Origin: Macrococcoides bohemicum
GTDB taxonomy: Bacteria; Bacillota; Bacilli; Staphylococcales; Staphylococcaceae
DNA length: 64,000 bases
Reading direction: 5' to 3' (one strand)
Assembly (NCBI RefSeq): GCF_042658685.1
Contig: NZ_JBHSQY010000001.1
This document shows, in pieces, positions 44,093 to 53,934 of this stretch. The position numbers were made by a program, and so were the translations under genes. The notes beneath the pieces are model-generated. The model was not told the origin of the DNA. It saw only the letters and a program-made list of their open reading frames with translations, and did no database searches. Positions within the stretch are counted from its first letter, which is position 1, and each line of letters starts with the position of its first letter.

Positions 44093-45032
44093 ATTCCTCT
44101 AGGAATTTCTTAATAGCTGTTTTATTTTTCTCTTTATCAATTTCTAATACTGCGCCAGCTTCAGGATAACTCATCTGAGTAAAGCTATCTTTTACCGGAA
44201 TGACTAACGTATTTGGATCCTTACTCCCTCTGATTACAAACGAAGTACCTGTTCTGAATATTTCTCCATCTGTCATATCTGTATTGATGTATCCTCTTGC
44301 GATACCAGCAAGTTTAGGTGTTTTCAAGATCACTGGAAGACTAACCATTTCTTTCTTTAATGCTCGTATTACTTGCTGTTGACGTCTAACACGACCAAAA
44401 TCAGCTTCAGCATCATTTCTGAATCGTGCATAGCCTAATAACTCTTTACCATTTAAATTGTGCTTTCCTTCAGTTAGTGTTACGCCAATTTTTTCTGACA
44501 TATCTTTTTCAACATCAATGGGTACACCGTTCGGTGATATTTCATCTACCATTGCAGAAAATCCTTTAAAATCAACAATGGCATAATGATCTATATCGAT
44601 ATCAAGATTCTGTTTAATCGTTTGTCTTAATAGTTCCGGTCCACCTAAAGTATAGGCTGTATTAATCTTATAATTTCTGTAACCTGGTATTTCAGCATAA
44701 ATATCACGCATCACCGAAATAACTTTCATCTTTTTATTTAAGTAGTTATACTGGCCGATCATGATAGAGTCAGTTCTCGCAGATCCATCAACCGCTCGGT
44801 CCTGTCCTAATATTAATATATTAATCTTTCCATCTTTTTTATTCACACCGTTAAATTCATATTGTTCATGTTTCGGTGCATGTTTTTCAGCTTGTTTTAA
44901 GCCACTTTCATAACTTGATTTTATGTATAAAAAACATCCTAATAAAATACAAATAATAAATAATAATATAAACGGTAACTTACGAATACGTCGCTTTTTT
45001 CGGCGACGTACAGGTGGCGTTTGTCCATCCAT
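44091..45032 (-). CDS. msrR: LytR-CpsA-Psr (LCP) family protein, MsrR-like
   Basis: LCP enzymes attach teichoic acids or other glycopolymers to peptidoglycan at the outer membrane face. The 313-residue protein has a basic head (RRRKKRRIRKLPF), one membrane anchor (ILLFIICILLGCFLYI), then the LCP core: INILILGQDRA, SARTDSIMIGQY, VISVMRDIYAEIPGY, INTAYTLGGPE, and LLGYARFRNDAEADFGRVRR with phospholipid-site arginines. AGGGTG precedes the ATG. Next to msrA and mprF it has the S. aureus msrR context. Confidence 0.9.
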   Translation of the reverse strand: MDGQTPPVRRRKKRRIRKLPFILLFIICILLGCFLYIKSSYESGLKQAEKHAPKHEQYEFNGVNKKDGKINILILGQDRAVDGSARTDSIMIGQYNYLNKKMKVISVMRDIYAEIPGYRNYKINTAYTLGGPELLRQTIKQNLDIDIDHYAIVDFKGFSAMVDEISPNGVPIDVEKDMSEKIGVTLTEGKHNLNGKELLGYARFRNDAEADFGRVRRQQQVIRALKKEMVSLPVILKTPKLAGIARGYINTDMTDGEIFRTGTSFVIRGSKDPNTLVIPVKDSFTQMSYPEAGAVLEIDKEKNKTAIKKFLEE

Positions 45033-45158
45033 AATAAAACACCCTACTTTCCATTCTCCAGTATATTAAACTTATAAAAAATAAGAATAAATTGCAAGCA
45101 AATTCCTATGGTAATTGTACATTATTATCGTAAAATAATTAAAAGGAGGTAGATTGAA

Positions 45159-45668
45159 ATGAAAACGATATATTTTGCCGGAGGTTGCTTCTGGTGCATG
45201 GTAAAACCTTTTGATTCTTTTGATGGTATTGAAAGTGTAAAGAGTGGTTATATGGGTGGACATATTGAAAATCCAACCTATGAACAAGTGAAGACAGGTA
45301 CGACAGATCATCTTGAAGTCGTTGAAATAATTTATGATGATGCTGTATTCTCATTTGATAAATTATTAGAGATATTCTTTGCTCAAATTGATCCGACAGA
45401 TGCTTTCGGCCAATATATGGACAGAGGCACACAATATAGAACTGCTGTCTTCTATTCTGATGAAACACAAAAAATGAAAACAAATGATTACATAGAAAGT
45501 ATTCAAGATAGGTTTGATAAGCCGATTGTTACTGAAGTTCGTCCCGCTGAAGTATTCTATTTAGCAGAAGATGAACATCAGGATTTCTATAAAAGAAACC
45601 CTGAACGTTACAAGCAGGAACAAATTGATCGTGAAAATTACATAAAGACACAAAAAAATCTGAGCTAA
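45159..45668 (+). CDS. msrA: Peptide methionine-S-sulfoxide reductase MsrA
   Basis: MsrA repairs oxidised methionine. The catalytic site FAGGCFWCM holds Cys10 and Cys13 (approximate), and GYMGGHIENPTYEQV and HLEVVEI follow the family. No C-terminal resolving cysteine is seen, so resolution may use Cys13 or another partner. GGAGG lies ahead of the ATG. It converges on mprF; the two stop codons overlap by four bases. Confidence 0.95.
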   Translation: MKTIYFAGGCFWCMVKPFDSFDGIESVKSGYMGGHIENPTYEQVKTGTTDHLEVVEIIYDDAVFSFDKLLEIFFAQIDPTDAFGQYMDRGTQYRTAVFYSDETQKMKTNDYIESIQDRFDKPIVTEVRPAEVFYLAEDEHQDFYKRNPERYKQEQIDRENYIKTQKNLS

Positions 45669-45683
45669 CGCTCAGATTTTTTT
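45652..45683. terminator. Bidirectional terminator inside the overlapping msrA/mprF stops
   Basis: Arms AAATCTGAGC/GCTCAGATTT enclose TAAC, and both stop codons lie in or next to that loop. An A-run before and T-run after give a U-tract to each strand. Confidence 0.93.
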
Positions 45684-48208
45684 GATCGATTAATGATTGC
45701 ATTAATACGAATCATCTGTGTAATGAGTGAACTATCTTTTCGATAAACTAAGTATCTTGATTGCCAGTCAGGGTCATACTTCTCCTTATATCGACGTAAT
45801 CCTTTAAAACTATAAAGTCTTGAGATAGAATCAAATATCTTACCTGCTAGACGTTCTCTATAAAAAGCATGTTTATGACTGCCTACATTTGATAGTGGTG
45901 CCATTCCCATATTAAATGAATGATAGCCCTTCTCTTTCATTAATAGCATTGTATTTAAGTATAAACCATCCATCATCTGGAGTTCATTATCTTTCCAGCG
46001 TATCATGTCAACTGAAAATGAATTGTTATAATACGTTGGCATATACGATACAAAGCCAATAATTTCACTATCATTTCTAATAACTCCGATCGGTGCTTTA
46101 TTTAAATAATCATGTTTAAACTGGCCTACCGAAAAATTCATTTCGTTACGTCCATTTAACCATTCATTAGAAACTTCTTGTAATTGAGCAATTAAACAAT
46201 CATCAAAAGGAGGCTCTAGCACTTCATAGCGATATCCTTCTGTTTCAAATTTATTGACAGTAGCTCGAAATGCGCGTTTTTTCTTTCCGCTGATCGTAAA
46301 GTCTTCAAGTGGAATGACTGCTTCCTCACCTAGTTTAAAGAATATATTTCCGAAATCATGATACATCGGTAACAGATGAGATTGAACTTGATAGAATGCG
46401 ACGTCATAACCGTAATATTCTGTCTTATCATAGAACTGTGTCAGTAAACATTGGAAAGATTCCTTATTCCCTATTGGATCACCTAAAACGATAATACTAT
46501 CATTTTTGAATTGGAACATGACAAATGCATCACGATCATCATTCGTAAAAAATAATTTATCACCAGTGAATGCCAGATGACTCACAAAATTTCCGCCATA
46601 CGTCTGAATAATTTTGTCTATCTCCTCTGTTGACATTTGCATATCAATTTTAGTTTTAAATTTTTTATTGAAGAGATAAGAGAGTGTAAACGTCACACCT
46701 GCAAATAATACGATTAAAAGCAGGAAATAATATTTTAGTAAGTTACTATCGAAATCAATATTTTCTGAGCGAATCAAATCTTCTAATTGTAATGAAAGTA
46801 ACCATCCGTTGATTGATAATAAAACGATTGATGAAAGAATGGTTAATCCTGCTCTTTTTAATGTTATTGGTCTTCTAATCGAACTTACATTCCGATTGCC
46901 GATAAACAATAGTATTAACACAATAAATAGCCAGATATAAATGAGAAAGTTTCCATATGTCAGATATACGACAATCAGTAAAATACTTACTGCGACCATA
47001 CTCATTACATGCGAGCGTCTTGTGTCATACATAATACCCTTAGCATTAATGATTAATAACAGCGCAGCCACTCCATATAATGCGGCTAGAAATAAATACG
47101 TATTATGTTTCACATCATAGATAGCTTCTATGATTACTAAACCGTTACTTAAAAATAATAAGAGACCCGTAATACCTACAATAACCCCTAATGCAATTGC
47201 CGGAAGTTTTACAATTAAGTCACGTAAAATGCTTAAAAACAAATTACTTGTCTCAATTGCTGGACCAACATATTTATGATCTTCAAACCGATCTTCAAAT
47301 TGTTTTCTCGCCACACCTCTATACTCGAAAGTCGATAATGCAAGTGCAAGCAGGAATGGTACAAAGTAATAAACTACGCGATAAATAAGTAAAGTAAGTA
47401 ATACTTGTTCTTCTGTAATTCCAATGGCTTTAAAACCTACAAGAATCATTAAGTCAAATGCACCAAATCCACCTGGTACGAGTGATATTAATCCTGCTAA
47501 AGCTGCTACAACAAATATGCCGATGACAACCGCAAATGGTACGGGATTACCAATACATTTAAAGATTAAGTACATTACGCCACTTGCTGCAATCCACTCC
47601 ATTGCAGAGACTAGAGTAAATTTTAATCCTAATAATTTATCCTGATTGACCGGTTTTATAAATGTATATACTAAAAACACGGGTAAGAACAAAGCAGTGA
47701 TAAATAATGCAATGTTATACCATGGGTAGTGATCAAAGGCATGCGTATTATTAAATAAATTGAATATGATACCTAGACTTAAAATGCTCATTCCTGAAAT
47801 CATTGATAATAACAATAAGGAGATTGCTTTAACTAAAGTTCTTTCGTCATCAGCATAATTTCTATAAACTAGTAATCGCAGTCCAGCACCAATTATGCCT
47901 CCGAATCCAATTACAGCGTTTAATGCATTCGCTATAAAACTTGTGTTCAATAACTTTTTCTTAGGAATTGATAAATTTAAATTTTTAGCCAATACAAAGT
48001 CATATAACGATAACAACATTACAGCTAAAAACCCTGATATAATCAGACCAGCGAGTTCATAAGATTGCAACGATTTAAACGCAATATAGGTTGCTTTATA
48101 ATCAATAGATGATAATTCACCGATTAATTTATAAAAAATAAAAACAAATAGTAAAGCTATAAATAATATTTTTAGTTTGTTTTGGTGGTTATTTAAAAAT
48201 GTTTTCAT
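45665..48208 (-). CDS. mprF: Phosphatidylglycerol lysyltransferase/flippase MprF
   Basis: MprF moves lysine from lysyl-tRNA to phosphatidylglycerol and flips the lipid outward, lowering negative charge and giving resistance to defensins and daptomycin. The 847-residue length is standard. The first 540 residues hold about 14 membrane helices of the flippase (LVPGGFGAFDLMILVGFKAI is a family hallmark); the last 310 form the soluble transferase with GNFVSHLAFTGDKLFF, RATVNKFETEGYRYEV, MIRWKDNELQMMDGLYLNTM and FNMGMAPLSNVG. It lies alone on its strand between msrA and the AI-2E gene. Confidence 0.96.
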   Translation of the reverse strand: MKTFLNNHQNKLKILFIALLFVFIFYKLIGELSSIDYKATYIAFKSLQSYELAGLIISGFLAVMLLSLYDFVLAKNLNLSIPKKKLLNTSFIANALNAVIGFGGIIGAGLRLLVYRNYADDERTLVKAISLLLLSMISGMSILSLGIIFNLFNNTHAFDHYPWYNIALFITALFLPVFLVYTFIKPVNQDKLLGLKFTLVSAMEWIAASGVMYLIFKCIGNPVPFAVVIGIFVVAALAGLISLVPGGFGAFDLMILVGFKAIGITEEQVLLTLLIYRVVYYFVPFLLALALSTFEYRGVARKQFEDRFEDHKYVGPAIETSNLFLSILRDLIVKLPAIALGVIVGITGLLLFLSNGLVIIEAIYDVKHNTYLFLAALYGVAALLLIINAKGIMYDTRRSHVMSMVAVSILLIVVYLTYGNFLIYIWLFIVLILLFIGNRNVSSIRRPITLKRAGLTILSSIVLLSINGWLLSLQLEDLIRSENIDFDSNLLKYYFLLLIVLFAGVTFTLSYLFNKKFKTKIDMQMSTEEIDKIIQTYGGNFVSHLAFTGDKLFFTNDDRDAFVMFQFKNDSIIVLGDPIGNKESFQCLLTQFYDKTEYYGYDVAFYQVQSHLLPMYHDFGNIFFKLGEEAVIPLEDFTISGKKKRAFRATVNKFETEGYRYEVLEPPFDDCLIAQLQEVSNEWLNGRNEMNFSVGQFKHDYLNKAPIGVIRNDSEIIGFVSYMPTYYNNSFSVDMIRWKDNELQMMDGLYLNTMLLMKEKGYHSFNMGMAPLSNVGSHKHAFYRERLAGKIFDSISRLYSFKGLRRYKEKYDPDWQSRYLVYRKDSSLITQMIRINAIINRSKKSER

Positions 48209-48310
48209 ACTTACCCACTTTCTATGTTAAAAAATGTATTTAAATATTGTTTATGTAAAAAAAGATAATACTATTGTACATGTAAATAACATTTTTGCAA
48301 AATCACAAAA

Positions 48311-48341
48311 AATGAAGCATAAACAAGAGTTATGCTTCATT
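48311..48341 (-). terminator. Terminator at the AI-2E gene end
   Basis: Perfect 12-bp arms AATGAAGCATAA enclose seven bases; TTTTTTGTG follows on the minus strand. The first arm includes the last codons and the stop of the transporter. Confidence 0.87.
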
Positions 48342-49487
48342 TTTATTTATCTCATATGGACCATGTGCATCCTGAAAATATTTATTATATCGTATTTTAA
48401 ATTTATGGAAGAAAAATTGTACTAAAACTTTCATAATTGCGTATAGCGGAATACCAAGAATAACACCGATTATACCCAACATATTCCCGGCACATAGCAG
48501 AACGAAGATAATTGTAAGTGGATGAATCTTCATCGTTTTACCCATAATACTTGGTGAAATAAAATGACCTTCTAAAAATTGTACTGCCATCCACACAACA
48601 GCTAACTTCAATAGCATAAGTGGTGAGTCAACAAGTGCGATGATGATTGCCGGACTGATGGCAATCATCGGTCCTAAATAAGGCACAACACTTGTAACTG
48701 CAGCAATACACGCTAAGATAAGTGCATATTCCAGTCCTATAATTTTATAACCGATAAACAGTAACACTCCTATACAAAAAGCAACAATCATTTGTCCCTG
48801 AATATATGAACCAACCTGGACATTCATCTTCTCCAGAATTTCATTGAAATCACTGCGATAGCGTGGGGGTAATAATTTGATCAAATAGCTTTTAAATTGT
48901 TTACCGTCTTTAAGTAAAAAGAATAATACAAAAGGAAATGTCATAATTACCACTGCTACACTAGCAATTGTGCCGATAATAGATTTTAAACGAGATGAAA
49001 AGCTACCAAGATAATCTCCTACTTTATTAGGAAGATCGCTTAAGTTCGTGTTCACCCACTTTTGAATGTCCTGCATATATGGAGCAATACGTGAATTAGA
49101 TGCAATATCATTAAACTTATTAAGGATATGTTTCATATAATCCGGAAAGTTTGCTACAAGACTTAGTATTTGCTGTTCTATTAAAGGTATTAATACAGTA
49201 ATAAGTATTGTGAAAACACCGATAATTAATAAAAACAAAATAATAATCGCATAAAATCTTTTGACCCTATTGCGTTCCAGTAAATCTACGATTGGATTTA
49301 ATAGATAAAAAAGTACAAAAGCTAAAATGACTGGGCCAATAATCGTATTAAAGATAATTAGAAGTGGTTTAAATACAAATGATACTTTAGCAAAAACAAA
49401 GATTAATATCCCTACTAAAATAAGGACACATAATGAAAAGATGAGATTTTTTCCACCTAAAAAACGCATAAATCGATTATCCTGCAT
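48330..49487 (-). CDS. AI-2E family transporter (PerM/YtvI-type)
   Basis: A 385-residue membrane protein with about eight helices. Family marks are VLFYLLNPIVDLLER, MTFPFVLFFLLKDGKQFKSY, QGQMIVAFCIGVLLFIGY, AAVTSVVPYLGPMIAISPAI and ISPSIMGKTMKIHPLTI. Members have been linked to autoinducer export or ion antiport, so the substrate is open. GGAGG precedes the ATG. Upstream sequence separates it from ptsG by its own terminator. Confidence 0.9.
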   Translation of the reverse strand: MQDNRFMRFLGGKNLIFSLCVLILVGILIFVFAKVSFVFKPLLIIFNTIIGPVILAFVLFYLLNPIVDLLERNRVKRFYAIIILFLLIIGVFTILITVLIPLIEQQILSLVANFPDYMKHILNKFNDIASNSRIAPYMQDIQKWVNTNLSDLPNKVGDYLGSFSSRLKSIIGTIASVAVVIMTFPFVLFFLLKDGKQFKSYLIKLLPPRYRSDFNEILEKMNVQVGSYIQGQMIVAFCIGVLLFIGYKIIGLEYALILACIAAVTSVVPYLGPMIAISPAIIIALVDSPLMLLKLAVVWMAVQFLEGHFISPSIMGKTMKIHPLTIIFVLLCAGNMLGIIGVILGIPLYAIMKVLVQFFFHKFKIRYNKYFQDAHGPYEINKNEA

Positions 49488-49615
49488 AGTTTGTTTCCTC
49501 CTTATTTTTTTTATTTTGATTTTAACAAATAAATCAAGGTTTACATAATCAAGTTATTGTATTCTAAAAGTGTGAATATCATATCAAATTTAAACATAAT
49601 TATCATAAAAAAGCA

Positions 49616-49647
49616 AATTAGGGACTAGCGCATGCTAGTCCCTAATT
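49616..49647 (-). terminator. Terminator after ptsG
   Basis: Perfect 14-bp arms AATTAGGGACTAGC enclose GCAT; TTGCTTTTTTATG follows on the minus strand. Confidence 0.9.
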
Positions 49648-49658
49648 GTACTAAATGA

Positions 49659-51713
49659 TTATTTGATATCTAAAATTGCATCTCCTGCAACTGTGTGACC
49701 ATAATTAATATTGTGCATTGATTTATCAGTTAAGTTTGTAAATATGATTGGTGTGATATCGCTATCAGCATTTGCACGAATATAGTCTAAATCTACTTTT
49801 AATAAAGATTGACCTTTCGTTACATGATCGCCAGGTTTAACTAACATTTCAAAACCTGCACCTTTCAATCCGACTGTTTCTAATCCGAAATGAATTAGGA
49901 CTTCAATACCATCATTACTTTCAAGACCAAGAGCGTGTTTTGTCGGGAAGTCCATCTTAACCTCACCGTCAAATGGTGCAACAACTAATCCTTCTTCAGG
50001 TTTAATCGCTACTCCGTCACCCATCATTTTTTGACTGAAAACTTGATCAGGAACCGTTGAAAGCTCTACAACTTCACCAGTAATTGGTGCAAAAATTGTT
50101 GATGCATTATTTGTTGAAGCATTTGATGTTGCAGGAACAGCTTCTATTATTTCCTCTGCTTTTACAGCACCTGGATCTTCGATATGCACTTGTTCTGGAC
50201 GCGTAACTTCACCAGACATAATACGTGCCATTTCATGTTTAATCTGATCTGACTTTGGACCAAAGATAGCCTGCATGTTATTACCAACTTCTAATACACC
50301 TGCAGCACCTAAAGCTTTTAATTCTGGAACATCAACTTTAGATTTATCTTTAACTTCAACACGAAGACGTGTAATACATGCATCTAAATGTTTAATATTT
50401 TCTTTACCACCCATTGCATCTAACACACTGAAAGGTAATTCATCATTAGAAGTTACTTTATTCACAACCTCTTCATCTTCTCTACCAGGTGTTTTTAGAT
50501 TCAATTTTACAATAAAGAATCTAAATACTGAGTAGTAAATAACTGCATATACTAATCCCACAGGAATTACTAACCACCAAGGTGTTCTTCCTTGTAAAAT
50601 ACCGAAAGTGAAGAAATCAATAAATCCTCCTGAGAACGTATAACCTAAATGTAAATCCATTAAATACAAGATTAAGAATGATAATCCATCTAATACTGCA
50701 TGAATAAAAAATAATACTGGTGCAACAAATAAAAATGAAAATTCTAATGGCTCAGTAATACCTGTTAAGAAAGATGTTAAGGCTGCAGACGCCATTAAAC
50801 CACCAACGAATTTTTTCTTTTCCGGTTTAGCAGTATGATATATTGCTAAAGCTGCTGCTGGTAAACCAAACATCATGACTGGGAATTCACCCTGCATAAA
50901 TGCACCTGCTGTTAATGGGACTTTATCTTGAATTTGAGCCATGAAAATATTTAAATCACCATGAACAACTTTTCCTGCTGCATTTGTATATGTTCCAAAT
51001 TCGAACCAGAATGGTGCATGGAAGATATGATGAAGACCAAATGGAATAAGTAATCGTTTAATCATACCAAATGCGAAGACTGCTAATGCTTTATTTTCTT
51101 CCATTAAGTAAAGTGATAAGCTATTCATTCCACTTTGTATTGCCGGCCAAATAAAGAACATTGCAATCCCTAGTATAAAAGCACTAAAAGCTGTAACGAT
51201 TGGTACAAAGCGTTTTCCGGCAAAAAATCCTAAAAATGGCGGTAGTTGAATATTATAAAATTTATTGTATGCCCAAGCAGCTAAAATACCAATAATAATA
51301 CCACCAAACACACCTGTTTGTAATGTTGGAATACCTAATACAGTAGCATAACCAGGACTAGAACCAACATTTTCAGCATTAATGCCTCCAATTTGTCCCA
51401 TTGTAACGTTTAACACTAAGTAACCAACGAATGCTGCTATAGCTGCAACACCGTCACCACCAGCTAAACCAACAGCTACCCCGAGTGCAAAGAGCAGTGG
51501 CAAGTTATCAAAAATAATTCCACCTGCGGCTTGTAACATCGAAGCAACTTTGACGATAATGTCATTGCTTAAAAACGGGAAAAAATCAACTAATGATTCA
51601 GTTTGTAGAGCAGCACCGATACCTAGAAGTAAACCGGCTGCTGGCAAGATTGCTACCGGTAACATCAATGCTTTACCGATACGTTGTAATTGACCGAATA
51701 ACGTTTTGAACAT
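49659..51713 (-). CDS. ptsG: PTS glucose transporter, EIICBA fusion
   Basis: One 684-residue chain imports and phosphorylates glucose. The EIIC domain (about 1-400) has the membrane helices and ITEPLEFSFLFVAPVLFF; EIIB follows with the phospho-cysteine in HLDACITRLRVEV; EIIA is C-terminal, with GDGVAIKPEEGLVVAPFDG and phospho-histidine in VLIHFGLETVGL. AGGAGG precedes the ATG. It is preceded by an antiterminator site and by glcT, so glucose flux probably controls read-through. Confidence 0.95.
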   Translation of the reverse strand: MFKTLFGQLQRIGKALMLPVAILPAAGLLLGIGAALQTESLVDFFPFLSNDIIVKVASMLQAAGGIIFDNLPLLFALGVAVGLAGGDGVAAIAAFVGYLVLNVTMGQIGGINAENVGSSPGYATVLGIPTLQTGVFGGIIIGILAAWAYNKFYNIQLPPFLGFFAGKRFVPIVTAFSAFILGIAMFFIWPAIQSGMNSLSLYLMEENKALAVFAFGMIKRLLIPFGLHHIFHAPFWFEFGTYTNAAGKVVHGDLNIFMAQIQDKVPLTAGAFMQGEFPVMMFGLPAAALAIYHTAKPEKKKFVGGLMASAALTSFLTGITEPLEFSFLFVAPVLFFIHAVLDGLSFLILYLMDLHLGYTFSGGFIDFFTFGILQGRTPWWLVIPVGLVYAVIYYSVFRFFIVKLNLKTPGREDEEVVNKVTSNDELPFSVLDAMGGKENIKHLDACITRLRVEVKDKSKVDVPELKALGAAGVLEVGNNMQAIFGPKSDQIKHEMARIMSGEVTRPEQVHIEDPGAVKAEEIIEAVPATSNASTNNASTIFAPITGEVVELSTVPDQVFSQKMMGDGVAIKPEEGLVVAPFDGEVKMDFPTKHALGLESNDGIEVLIHFGLETVGLKGAGFEMLVKPGDHVTKGQSLLKVDLDYIRANADSDITPIIFTNLTDKSMHNINYGHTVAGDAILDIK

Positions 51714-51837
51714 ATTTTTTTCCTCCTAAAATGTTTTGTTTAGATTGTTATAGACTATGTAAAAAATATAATGAATACAAGTCTACATGCATCATCAAAG
51801 CTACATACATATTCACAAAATACAAAGCAAACAAAAA

Positions 51838-51885
51838 AGGCATGAGTATATACTGGTCCCTTTGTACCAGTAATAACTCATGCCT
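51838..51885 (-). promoter_or_regulatory. GlcT-dependent antiterminator/terminator of ptsG
   Basis: An inverted repeat with outer arms AGGCATGAGT/ACTCATGCCT and inner arms TACTGGT/ACCAGTA is followed on the minus strand by TTTTTTG. Its place right after glcT and before ptsG is that of a BglG-family RAT-terminator. The rest of the ptsG leader to 51714 shows nothing else clear. Confidence 0.85.
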
Positions 51886-51895
51886 GCTTTATCAG

Positions 51896-52750
51896 TTACA
51901 CGTTATCTACTTCAGTATTAAATGCTTGAATATGCATTGTAAGATATACAAGCTCTGATTCATAAACAGACTTGTTTAAATGCGTCTGCATCATCTTAAC
52001 AATCTTTACAGCCGTATTGTAACACATTGGATATTGAACTTTCAATAGGTTTTCTAATTTTTTTTGTTCAGGCATACGTTCATCTGCCATCACACGTTGT
52101 ACTGCAAAACTAATATGTCTAACAAATCTTGAATAAGCAATAGAATCCTTATCAATATTTACTTTCAAATCCTGTTCTATCATATGAATCGCTTTTGTAA
52201 TGACTTCTGCCATCATATTCATATCACGAAGTGAATGATTATTTACGGAAGAATGAATATGTAATGCAATAAATCCTACTTCAGTTCTAGGAAAATTAAC
52301 CTGAAGTCTATCATTTAACATTTGAACAACTTGTTCAGCAATTAAAAATTCTCTCTGATATAATGCTTCTGTTTCTTTCAAAAATGGATTTGCAACAAAA
52401 ATACCATCTTTATAACGTTTTAAAGCAAATATGATATGATCTGTTAGTGATAAAATGATTTTATCGTCCATTTGTCCATCTGTTCGCTTATCAATAAATT
52501 CCACAATCTCGATTACTGTTGCAATGACATGGTCATCTGTTAACGTCATTAAATCTTTATAGCGTTCTTGTTCCTGTTCAGTTTTAAGTTCGAACATTTT
52601 TTCTATTTTATTTAGATCCTGATCACTTATTGTATGTCCGGCTTTCTTATTGAAGCCTATACCTTTACCGATCAATACAACTTCTTTATTATTTTTAAGC
52701 GCAATTAATACGTTATTATTCAGAACTTTATCGACAATATATTGTCCCAT
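51896..52750 (-). CDS. glcT: GlcT transcription antiterminator (BglG family)
   Basis: GlcT binds nascent RNA and prevents termination before ptsG when glucose PTS is active. The 284 residues comprise a CAT RNA-binding domain (YIVDKVLNNNVLIALKNNKE, VVLIGKGIGFNKKAG at about 4-38) and two PRD domains with the regulatory histidines in EIVEFIDKR..., DHIIFALKRYK, EVGFIALHIHSSVNNH, FVRHISFAVQRV and YLTMHIQAF. GAGG precedes the ATG. It lies directly upstream of its target. Confidence 0.95.
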   Translation of the reverse strand: MGQYIVDKVLNNNVLIALKNNKEVVLIGKGIGFNKKAGHTISDQDLNKIEKMFELKTEQEQERYKDLMTLTDDHVIATVIEIVEFIDKRTDGQMDDKIILSLTDHIIFALKRYKDGIFVANPFLKETEALYQREFLIAEQVVQMLNDRLQVNFPRTEVGFIALHIHSSVNNHSLRDMNMMAEVITKAIHMIEQDLKVNIDKDSIAYSRFVRHISFAVQRVMADERMPEQKKLENLLKVQYPMCYNTAVKIVKMMQTHLNKSVYESELVYLTMHIQAFNTEVDNV

Positions 52751-52879
52751 ATTAAATACCTCATTCCAAAGACCTATGTGTTCAATTTAGTTACATGGTA
52801 AAATAATGATAGCTACATAAATAGCAGCTATATTAAATATAGTGAAACTTAATATTAAATAAAAATTGGAGGGATTAAG

Positions 52880-53854
52880 TTGAAATTATACAAAAAGTTA
52901 TTATTCATTTCAATAGCATTATTACTCATTGTAGTTCCATTTAAAAATGCTGATGCTGTTACTGAAGAAGCCTGGTCAGAAGCTGTAACTGTTTACGGTG
53001 CTGCCCTGGAACAAAATAGTGATCTGCAAAATAAAACTAAGTCTTTACTTGGTACTGATGATAGTGATAAGACAACTTATGTTCATGCTGCAGATTTAAC
53101 GAAATATTTAGATTTACAATCAAACGACAGCGTTTTAAAATCCAGTATTCGTATCAAGAAATTATCAGCTGGTTCTGGTCTTTCTTTAAATATAAACCAA
53201 TCAGCAGGTAAAATCACTAAAATTACCGAAGATACTTATAAAAATGCATTGCTCACTGCTGGTGTAACGGATGCTGAAGTTACAATTGCAGCTGCAGAAG
53301 ATGTTACCGGTGAAAGTGCGTTAGCTGGCGTATATAAAGCATTTGAAGCACAAGGTGAATCAATTGATACAGCACAAACGCAAGCCGCCCAAAATGAATT
53401 GAATTCAATTTCAAATATTAATGCAGAAAATGCTGGCAAAGAAGGCTTCTCTCAAGAACAATTAAATAAAGCAATCGCTGAAGCTAAAGCAGAAATTGCT
53501 AAGCAAGGTGCTAACTTAAATACAACTGAAATTAAAAATATCGTTGTTCAGAAGATTGAAAACAATGGTCTAAATAATATTATTTCAGACAACCAAATTA
53601 ACATCATCGTTAACTTTATTAATAACGCACAAAATTCTGGTGTATTCAGTGGAGAAAATAAAGATAAGTTTATCAATGGCGCAAAAGATTATGTCAATGA
53701 GATTAAAAATTCAGATGGCTTTAAACAAGCCGCTGATAAAGCGAAAGATATGGGGAAAAGCATTCAGGATTCACTTGAAAAAGAAGGCGTATGGGATAAA
53801 TTTATGAACTTCATTCAATCAATTATCGATGCAATTATGGGACTATTTAAATAA
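52880..53854 (+). CDS. Secreted DUF1002 protein
   Basis: The 324-residue protein has a clear signal peptide (LYKKLLFISIALLLIVVPF then KNADA, cleavage after ADA). The mature part matches DUF1002: SEAVTVYGAALEQNSDLQ, VTEDTY-like KITEDTYKNALLTAGVTDAE, GESALAGVYKAFEAQG and a long hydrophilic helical end with NFIQSIIDAIMGLFK last. The role is unknown; it is released or membrane-touching. The start is TTG seven bases after GGAGGG. Confidence 0.88.
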   Translation: MKLYKKLLFISIALLLIVVPFKNADAVTEEAWSEAVTVYGAALEQNSDLQNKTKSLLGTDDSDKTTYVHAADLTKYLDLQSNDSVLKSSIRIKKLSAGSGLSLNINQSAGKITKITEDTYKNALLTAGVTDAEVTIAAAEDVTGESALAGVYKAFEAQGESIDTAQTQAAQNELNSISNINAENAGKEGFSQEQLNKAIAEAKAEIAKQGANLNTTEIKNIVVQKIENNGLNNIISDNQINIIVNFINNAQNSGVFSGENKDKFINGAKDYVNEIKNSDGFKQAADKAKDMGKSIQDSLEKEGVWDKFMNFIQSIIDAIMGLFK

Positions 53855-53867
53855 TGACATATTAAAA

Positions 53868-53897
53868 GAATCAGTGTATGATTTCATACGCTGATTC
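53868..53897 (+). terminator. Terminator after the DUF1002 gene
   Basis: 14-bp arms GAATCAGTGTATGA (one G-T pair) enclose two bases and are followed by TTTTTG. Confidence 0.87.
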
Positions 53898-53934
53898 TTT
53901 TTGACTTTATTTATACAACTTTTTTACTATTTAA

